7,732 nucleotides of DNA from Holophagae bacterium. GTDB lineage: Bacteria; Acidobacteriota; Thermoanaerobaculia; Thermoanaerobaculales; Sulfomarinibacteraceae. Shown in pieces: positions 1 through 4,605 of the stretch. The position numbers and the translations under genes are program-made. How positions within the stretch are numbered: the stretch's first letter is position 1; the number at the start of each line of letters is the position of its first letter. Location of the stretch: the NCBI GenBank assembly GCA_030609785.1, contig JAUWTC010000103.1:1-7732 (forward strand). Reading direction: 5' to 3'. Below the pieces are notes generated by a model. It had not been told where the DNA came from. It saw only the letters and a list, made by a program, of their open reading frames with translations, and ran no database searches.

Positions 1-1883
1 CGACCAGTTCGATCAACAACAACCAGTTTGATGCCTTCGTCAGCTACTGGCAGTTGGATCGGTACATTTCCGACCAGGTGCAGGTTTTGGAAACCGACCG
101 GTTGGCCAAACGGGTCGTGGACCAGCTGGGACTGGCCTCGCTTCCTGAGTTCGAAGGAAGGAACCCGGGTCCGGGAATTGTCCTTGGAGGGTTGACGGTC
201 AAGCCGGTGTCGGAGAGCAATGTCATCGAATTGTCGATGGTCGGGCGGGATCCCGATCGAGTTGCAGAGTGGCTCAACGTATACGTCCAACAGTACATCG
301 ACGCCAACATCGAGGATGGGATCGACAAGACCCGAAAGATTTACGAGGTCATCCAGTCCCGGTTGGATCCTCTTCGTTTGCAGGTCGAGGATGGCCAGCG
401 GAGTCTGATGTCGTTCCAGGAGGGACATGACAGTCTGGGTTTCGCCGACGAACAGAAGAACGTCATCACCGAACAGGTTGACCTTCTGACGAAAGAGTAT
501 GCCCAGGCCAAGGCCGAGCGGATCCATCTCGAGACCAAGATGAGTGCCCTCAATCAACTGAGGGCACGACACGTGTCCGAGGTGGCCTTCCCCGAGGTCC
601 TGGAGGATGCGACGATCTCCAGCCTGTTGCAGCGACGGGGTGAGGTCGAGGTCGAGTTGCTGGACAAATTGGGGACCTACAGGGAGGGCCACCCGGCGAT
701 CAAGGAACTCCGGACCCGACTCGAGGGCATCGACCAGACGATCGAGCGCCAGATCCAGACCCTGCGGGTGGGGATGGAGACTCGATTCGACATCGTCAAG
801 CGGAGGGAACAGTCGCTCTTCGAGAATATCCAGGGCCTGAGGACTGAGACGATCGAACTCTCCAAGACCAGCCTGGAGTACGACCGGCTCGAGGAGGTCT
901 ACCTCCAAAACAAGAGGTTCCTCGACGACATACTGGCACGATCCAACGAGGCCGACCTCTCGGCGACCGCCTGGATGAATAATATTCGGGTGATCGAGAA
1001 GGCAACGCCGCCTTCGGGGCCGTTCAGCCCCAATTTGAGGCGAACGGTGGCCCTCGGCGGAGTTCTGGGGCTATTTCTCGGCATCGGTCTGGTGCTCGGA
1101 CTGGACTTCCTGGACCACACCCTGCGTACGCCGGACCAGGTCGAACGGTACTTGGGCCTCGAAGTCTTGGCGGCACTACCTAAATTGACCGAGGACAACA
1201 ACCGTGCCTTGAGGGAGGCCTTCCAGACCTTGCGCACGGCGTTGATGTTGGCCGCTCGAGGTGAAGGGTGCCAGATCCTGCTGGTGACGTCGTCGGTGCC
1301 GTCCGAGGGCAAGACCACCGCTTCGTTCAATCTTGCCAAGGTGTTGGCGGCCGGAGGGGCTCGAGTTCTTCTGATCGACGGCGATCTCCGCAAACCAAAG
1401 CTTCACCACATGATGAAGGTCAAGAATACGCGAGGCCTGACCAGCCTGGTCCTGGGTGAGAGTGAACTCAAGGACGTGATTCACGGATTGGCAGATGCTC
1501 CCAATCTGGATATGGTGACATCGGGGCCGCTGCCTTCCAACCCACCGGAACTTTTTGGGAAGCAGAGCTTCAAGGATTTACTGGCCGCTGCCAGAGAGAA
1601 TTACGACTGGGTGATCCTCGACTCACCGCCGACAGCGTCGGTGACTGATCCGGTCGTGGCGGCGCAATTGGTCGACATGGTTCTGGCGGTCGTCAAGTAC
1701 GGTGGTCCTCGCCGGCAGGTTGTGGCAGATGCGATGCGGACGCTGAAGAGGAGCGGGGTCCGGGTTGCCGGCGTGTTGCTGAACAACGTCGACATCGAAA
1801 GAGACCACTACTACTCGACTTACTATTACTCCTACTACCACTACGGCTATGACGAAGACGGCAAGAGGACGAGGAAGAGCTAA
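1..1883 (+). CDS. Wzc-type polysaccharide co-polymerase / tyrosine autokinase (5'-truncated)
   Basis: The gene is open to the window edge in frame from base 3, giving 626 visible residues (numbered from there); the true start and the first membrane helix lie outside. The order is: Wzz-like chain-length part; a long charged, probably coiled-coil periplasmic stretch; a proline-rich GNVR-type end (PPSGPFSPN); one clear membrane helix at about residues 349-370; then a cytoplasmic CpsD/CapB-type kinase. The kinase shows Walker A (PSEGKTT, Lys437), Walker A' (LLIDGD, about 457-461) and Walker B (VILDSPP, Asp540). The last residues hold nine tyrosines within 14 positions (603-616), the expected autophosphorylation cluster. 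In this family ATP-driven tyrosine phosphorylation controls the length and export of capsule or exopolysaccharide. The single-chain kinase plus membrane form is typical of Gram-negative bacteria. The gene is probably the end of a polysaccharide cluster to the left. Family is confident; the polymer is unknown. Confidence 0.95.
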   Translation, partial: TSSINNNQFDAFVSYWQLDRYISDQVQVLETDRLAKRVVDQLGLASLPEFEGRNPGPGIVLGGLTVKPVSESNVIELSMVGRDPDRVAEWLNVYVQQYIDANIEDGIDKTRKIYEVIQSRLDPLRLQVEDGQRSLMSFQEGHDSLGFADEQKNVITEQVDLLTKEYAQAKAERIHLETKMSALNQLRARHVSEVAFPEVLEDATISSLLQRRGEVEVELLDKLGTYREGHPAIKELRTRLEGIDQTIERQIQTLRVGMETRFDIVKRREQSLFENIQGLRTETIELSKTSLEYDRLEEVYLQNKRFLDDILARSNEADLSATAWMNNIRVIEKATPPSGPFSPNLRRTVALGGVLGLFLGIGLVLGLDFLDHTLRTPDQVERYLGLEVLAALPKLTEDNNRALREAFQTLRTALMLAARGEGCQILLVTSSVPSEGKTTASFNLAKVLAAGGARVLLIDGDLRKPKLHHMMKVKNTRGLTSLVLGESELKDVIHGLADAPNLDMVTSGPLPSNPPELFGKQSFKDLLAAARENYDWVILDSPPTASVTDPVVAAQLVDMVLAVVKYGGPRRQVVADAMRTLKRSGVRVAGVLLNNVDIERDHYYSTYYYSYYHYGYDEDGKRTRKS

Positions 1884-1929
1884 CCTGACGGCGGCGTGCA
1901 AAACCAAGAGCGCCCTCGCGGACGGGACG

Positions 1930-2001
1930 TGCCACTCTTTGCATTGTTCTCAGGCTAACCTCCTACCATAAGTGCAGTTGCGAACAATGCATAGGGTGGC
2001 A
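1930..2001. repeat. 20-bp inverted repeat with 32-base spacer
   Basis: The left arm at 1930-1949 begins TGCCACTC and ends GCATTGTTC. The right arm at 1982-2001 is its reverse complement at 18 of 20 positions; one mismatch is T1939/T1992 and the other, T1936/G1995, would still pair as G-U in RNA. The inner 10 bp (1940-1949 with 1982-1991) are perfect. The spacer is 1950-1981. Such arms resemble terminal inverted repeats or a long hairpin; function is unknown. Confidence 0.8.
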
Positions 2002-2060
2002 ATCCACGGCGCACGCCTCGGCAATCGAGTCTCGGCCGACGCCGTAGGCCGTCGAGGTCA

Positions 2061-2116
2061 TTTCCCTCAAGGGGCGATGTTCTCCCACTCTCAACTCTGC
2101 TGCCCCTTGAGGGAAA
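2061..2116. repeat. Perfect 15-bp inverted repeat with 26-base spacer
   Basis: The arm TTTCCCTCAAGGGGC at 2061-2075 is repeated exactly in reverse complement at 2102-2116. The spacer (2076-2101) is pyrimidine-rich. The stem is stable enough to end transcription from either side, but no T-run follows it on either strand, so it is not a standard Rho-independent terminator. It may belong to a repeated element covering this intergenic region. Confidence 0.85.
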
Positions 2117-2124
2117 GGGCCGAG

Positions 2125-2148
2125 CGGGGACGCCTACAGGCGTTCCCG
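2125..2148. repeat. Compact 10-bp hairpin with TACA loop
   Basis: Bases 2125-2134 pair with 2139-2148 around the four-base loop TACA. Nine pairs are Watson-Crick and one, G2129/T2144, is G-U. It begins only eight bases after the right arm of the 15-bp inverted repeat, so the two would form adjacent stems in a transcript. No T-run follows. The shape is REP-like, but membership of a repeat family cannot be shown from one copy. Confidence 0.7.
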
Positions 2149-2254
2149 AAGGCCGGGGTTTGGAAACCGGATCTGGAACAGCAGGTAGCGGCAGTGGTAG
2201 TTAACCGCGCCAGCGATCTTGGATGCGGCAGACACTGGTCAGTCAGACCCTCAC

Positions 2255-2275
2255 TCACCCAACCCTATTGGGTGA
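2255..2275 (-). terminator. Hairpin overlapping the phosphodiesterase stop codon (weak terminator candidate)
   Basis: The arm TCACCCAA (2255-2262) is mirrored perfectly by TTGGGTGA (2268-2275) around a 5-base loop. The minus-strand stop codon (2255-2257) lies inside the stem. No T-run follows on the minus strand, so intrinsic termination is doubtful; it could protect the 3' end of the message. Confidence 0.3.
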
Positions 2276-4288
2276 ATAGATCGACGAGCCTTCCATCTGC
2301 TCCGGTTTGCCGATGCCGAAGAACTCCAAAATCGTCACCGGCAGGTCGAGGATCGACGGGTTGGCTTTGGCGACCTTTCGGCTCGAGAACAGCGAACCGG
2401 GGACGGCGTCGCGGGCCATCGAGTGGTCGCCGCTCCAGGCCCATGGGTTGAGGTCGATCGTTGTCTGCCCGGTGGAGCCCAGAACCGATGGCGAGGAATT
2501 CCGATAGCCCGGGTGGAATCCCACCAGCATTTCCGGCATGTCCTTGACCAACTCGCCCTTGTAGATCTCGTCTTTGGGATAGACCCGCATGATCGGTGGT
2601 ATTCCGGTTTCGGGGTCGTTCAGAGCCGTCAGTTCGCGGGAGATGCGGGCCGTGATCTCGCCGGCCTTCTCGGCCTCGACGATGCCCTTGCCTTCCCGGT
2701 TCTTGAGGTTGAGGTAGAGGCCGTTGAAGCCGATGTTATAGGCCAGGGTCTGGGACCAATCGACATCGAAGATCGTCGTCTCTTCCTTTTTCTTGGCAGC
2801 GTCCTTTATGGCAAGGTAGCCGTTGTCGCGCAGCCAGGTATTGAGGTGGAATTGGCGTCCGAACTGTGCGAAGCCGTGGTCGGAGCAGATCAGCACCAGG
2901 GTGTTCGGGTCTTCTGCCGCGGGCAAGACCTTTCCGACCAACTTGTCCATCTCCTCGTACAGGTGATGGAGGTAGCCTGCGTAGCGAATGTCAGACTCTG
3001 CGTGCTTGGGGTGCGTCTTGTCCATGTTGCGCCACAACATGTGGGTGTCCTGGTCGGTCGAGGAGACGTAGAAATAGAACAGGCCCTCGTCAAAGCGCGA
3101 ATAGAGGTGGTCGAACAGTTCCATCCGTTCCTTGAGGAGGACTTGCGCCTGTCCGACGTACTGTTCGTCATTGAGGATTCCGTAATCGAAGGCCTTGGTG
3201 TCGCACGGCAGGCCCTTGGTCCAGAAGGCTCCGATATCGCGGGCGATCTCGGCGCCGAGTTCCTTGGGATAGGTCACCGGCGCCGCCTGGTCGGTGGGAT
3301 CAATGTTGATCGGCGTGACGTAGAGCTTGAAGTGGGGCTTCAGCTCTTTGACCATGAACCGCGCGTTGCCCCGGGCACTGGCGATCATGGGCATCAGTTC
3401 GAAGTCGATCGGAATCCAGTCGGAATACTCGCCAACGTTGAGCACGACCGTACGGCCCTGGATCTCCAGGCGGACGACGTTGCGTTCCGAGTCGATGTAG
3501 ACAGTGAACGGCGCCTTTGCCTTGCCGGCATGAGGGTCGTTGCTGCCCTCCTCGTGGGACGCAAAAGCGTTCTCCGGACCGAGGAGTTCGGCGTCAATTC
3601 TATTGTCCCGGACCTCGACGTAGTGCACGGTACCGCCGGAGATGTCGGGATAATGCTCCCAGGTGTCGGAGGTGAAATAGCTGAAGGATCCGTAAGAATC
3701 GGTCAGATCAGGCGTGCCCATACCGGAGATCGCCATAGTTGCGGTCTCATCGACCGGGAAGTTGGTCGGAATCTTGGAGATCCAGGCCGGGATGCCCCTC
3801 TCGGTCAGATAGGACCAGAATGGGGTGCCCTTCCGCAGGCAGACCGGGCCGCCGCCCTTGATCGGAAGCTCGACGTCGCCGAGATTGATGGCGATGTCGG
3901 GGGGCGTATTTTCAAAGATTGAGAACTTGGGCGTATAGGTCTTGGGGTCCCGGACCGTGAAGTCGACGATGCCATGACCGCCGGGACTCATGCCGGTGAT
4001 AAAGGAGGACCATGCCACCGGGCTCAAGGCGGGCATCGTCGTCTCCAGGGGTTTGAAGGAGCCCATCGCCGCCAGCTTCTTGAAGTTGGGCGCCCTTCCC
4101 ATGTCGATCATCGCCTGGACCATCTTCGGGTCGAGGCCGTCGAGGCCAAGCACGATGACCCGTTTGCCCGCAGCTGTCGATCTCGGGCCGCATGAGGTCA
4201 GAGGGATCGAAAAGCCGGTCGCGGCAGCGCTGCCGGCCAGCAGCTTGACGAAATCTCGGCGATGAAAATCGGGTCGTTTCTTATCCAT
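2255..4288 (-). CDS. Tat-exported lipoprotein, alkaline phosphatase / type I phosphodiesterase superfamily
   Basis: The protein has 677 residues. The N-terminus carries a twin-arginine signal (RRDFVK, Arg10-Arg11), a hydrophobic stretch and a lipobox LTSC with Cys33, so it should be folded in the cytoplasm, exported by Tat and lipid-anchored outside. The catalytic fold is complete: GLDGLDP with Asp50 as first metal ligand; PALSPVAW with Ser89 where the nucleophile lies in this superfamily; TDQDTH (Asp412, His416); SDHG (Asp470, His471); and GDHS with His622. It resembles the group described as predicted AlkP-superfamily phosphohydrolase/phosphomutase (COG3379), from memory. Substrate is unknown; a phosphodiester, phosphomonoester or lipid-linked phosphate are all possible. 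I chose the start at 4288 over an upstream ATG at 4327 because GGAGGA lies four bases before it and the Tat signal follows at the usual distance. It is convergent with the kinase and divergent from ileS, so probably single. Fold and export are confident; role is not. Confidence 0.9.
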   Translation of the reverse strand: MDKKRPDFHRRDFVKLLAGSAAATGFSIPLTSCGPRSTAAGKRVIVLGLDGLDPKMVQAMIDMGRAPNFKKLAAMGSFKPLETTMPALSPVAWSSFITGMSPGGHGIVDFTVRDPKTYTPKFSIFENTPPDIAINLGDVELPIKGGGPVCLRKGTPFWSYLTERGIPAWISKIPTNFPVDETATMAISGMGTPDLTDSYGSFSYFTSDTWEHYPDISGGTVHYVEVRDNRIDAELLGPENAFASHEEGSNDPHAGKAKAPFTVYIDSERNVVRLEIQGRTVVLNVGEYSDWIPIDFELMPMIASARGNARFMVKELKPHFKLYVTPINIDPTDQAAPVTYPKELGAEIARDIGAFWTKGLPCDTKAFDYGILNDEQYVGQAQVLLKERMELFDHLYSRFDEGLFYFYVSSTDQDTHMLWRNMDKTHPKHAESDIRYAGYLHHLYEEMDKLVGKVLPAAEDPNTLVLICSDHGFAQFGRQFHLNTWLRDNGYLAIKDAAKKKEETTIFDVDWSQTLAYNIGFNGLYLNLKNREGKGIVEAEKAGEITARISRELTALNDPETGIPPIMRVYPKDEIYKGELVKDMPEMLVGFHPGYRNSSPSVLGSTGQTTIDLNPWAWSGDHSMARDAVPGSLFSSRKVAKANPSILDLPVTILEFFGIGKPEQMEGSSIYSPNRVG

Positions 4289-4292
4289 GCGT

Positions 4293-4298
4293 TCCTCC
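4293..4298 (-). promoter_or_regulatory. Strong Shine-Dalgarno GGAGGA of the phosphodiesterase
   Basis: On the minus strand GGAGGA is followed by ACGC and then the ATG at 4288. This match decides the start; the in-frame ATG at 4327 would place the twin-arginine motif 13 residues deeper. The motif can form a 4-bp stem with the preceding TCCT, which might slightly mask it. Confidence 0.75.
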
Positions 4299-4377
4299 GA
4301 GGAGTGCATCCTCCCCATTACCGACAATTCCGAGCCCCGTTCTAGTCCCTGGGGAGGAGCGGTCGGCGAAATCGAGA

Positions 4378-4447
4378 GGGGAGGATACCAGGGAGTGGGG
4401 AACAGGGGGTGGTTAAAGCGTCAGGGGCAGATGGGGCAGCATTGGGG
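4378..4447 (+). other. G-rich tract with seven G-runs (G-quadruplex candidate)
   Basis: Seven runs of three to five G occur on the plus strand: 4378-4381, 4391-4393, 4397-4400, 4405-4409, 4424-4427, 4433-4436 and 4444-4447. The spacers are 9, 3, 4, 14, 5 and 7 bases. The first four runs could form an intramolecular quadruplex with loops of 9, 3 and 4. The plus strand is the coding strand for ileS. Whether any structure forms, or matters, is inference. Confidence 0.45.
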
Positions 4448-4513
4448 TGGACATCGTGGACGGAGTGGACTCCGTGGACTGTCCACAACGTCCAGATCGT
4501 CCACCCTGTCCAC
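4447..4513. repeat. Mirrored array: four GTGGAC then four GTCCAC hexamers at 9-base period
   Basis: GTGGAC begins at 4447, 4456, 4465 and 4474. Its reverse complement begins at 4481, 4490 (with one change, GTCCAG), 4499 and 4508. Each set has an exact 9-base period and the two halves are symmetric about base 4480, with one base between them. Only the hexamers pair across the axis; the three-base spacers mostly do not. In translation it gives a Val-Asp repeat that falsely lengthens the ileS reading frame. It lies about 50 bases upstream of the possible ileS -10 box. Similar GTGGAC-type arrays occur, in my recollection, in many environmental genomes; function is unknown. Confidence 0.9.
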
Positions 4514-4564
4514 TTTGCTGTTTAATTGCCTTCCCTTTTGGTACCGGCTCCGCCCTGTCCCGTG

Positions 4565-4570
4565 TAGAAT
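4565..4570 (+). promoter_or_regulatory. Possible ileS -10 box TAGAAT
   Basis: TAGAAT matches the bacterial TATAAT consensus at five of six bases and lies 35 bases before the ileS start codon. No good -35 hexamer is found at 16-18 bases upstream, so this is a weak call. Confidence 0.3.
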
Positions 4571-4596
4571 CCCCAATTCAACGGCACTGGCCGTGT

Positions 4597-4600
4597 GGAG
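4597..4600 (+). promoter_or_regulatory. Shine-Dalgarno GGAG of ileS
   Basis: GGAG lies five bases before the ATG at 4606. It supports this start over the upstream in-frame GTG at 4447, which falls inside the hexamer array. Confidence 0.65.
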
Positions 4601-4605
4601 AGATC

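Larger units (their letters stand above)
1884..2254. other. Convergent intergenic region, hairpin-rich, no gene
   Basis: These 371 bases separate two genes that end towards each other. I see no credible coding sequence. The region is packed with inverted repeats, the best of which have their own entries. In addition, a weaker pair at 1904-1921 and 2205-2222 matches at 14 of 18 positions and would enclose the others. The pairs do not share one axis of symmetry, so a transcript would fold as a branched structure rather than one long hairpin. It could be a worn-down non-autonomous mobile element, a REP-like repeat, a structured RNA, or a bidirectional termination zone. None of these can be chosen from this sequence alone. 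No run of T follows any stem. Confidence 0.6.
4289..4605. other. Divergent intergenic region between the phosphodiesterase gene and ileS
   Basis: These 317 bases must hold promoters for both outward-facing genes. Next to the phosphodiesterase there is a 9-bp perfect inverted repeat, TCCTCCCCA at 4309-4317 with its complement at 4350-4358. A G-rich tract (4378-4447), a mirrored hexamer array (4447-4513) and a possible ileS -10 box (4565) follow, each listed separately. I could not find a convincing -35/-10 pair for the phosphodiesterase. There is no T-box-like leader before ileS. Confidence 0.6.

Noticed and set aside
1972..2451. A 159-residue plus-strand reading frame
   Set aside because: It runs through the intergenic hairpins and into the antisense of the phosphodiesterase; no domain, no ribosome site.
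2423..3922. A 499-residue plus-strand reading frame
   Set aside because: It is antisense to the well-supported phosphodiesterase; long open antisense frames are expected in GC-rich genes and it shows no motif.
4447..4513. CRISPR-like array
   Set aside because: Units are six bases with three-base spacers and half are inverted; CRISPR repeats are far longer with unique spacers and no cas genes are present.
4447..4605. An N-terminal extension of ileS starting at GTG 4447
   Set aside because: It is made of the hexamer array (Val-Asp repeats) and unlike any IleRS N-terminus; a ribosome site and normal start are at 4606.
4513..4605. T-box or other amino-acid-sensing leader for ileS
   Set aside because: The distance is short, there is no T-box core sequence, specifier stem or terminator, and the likely transcription start leaves only a short leader.
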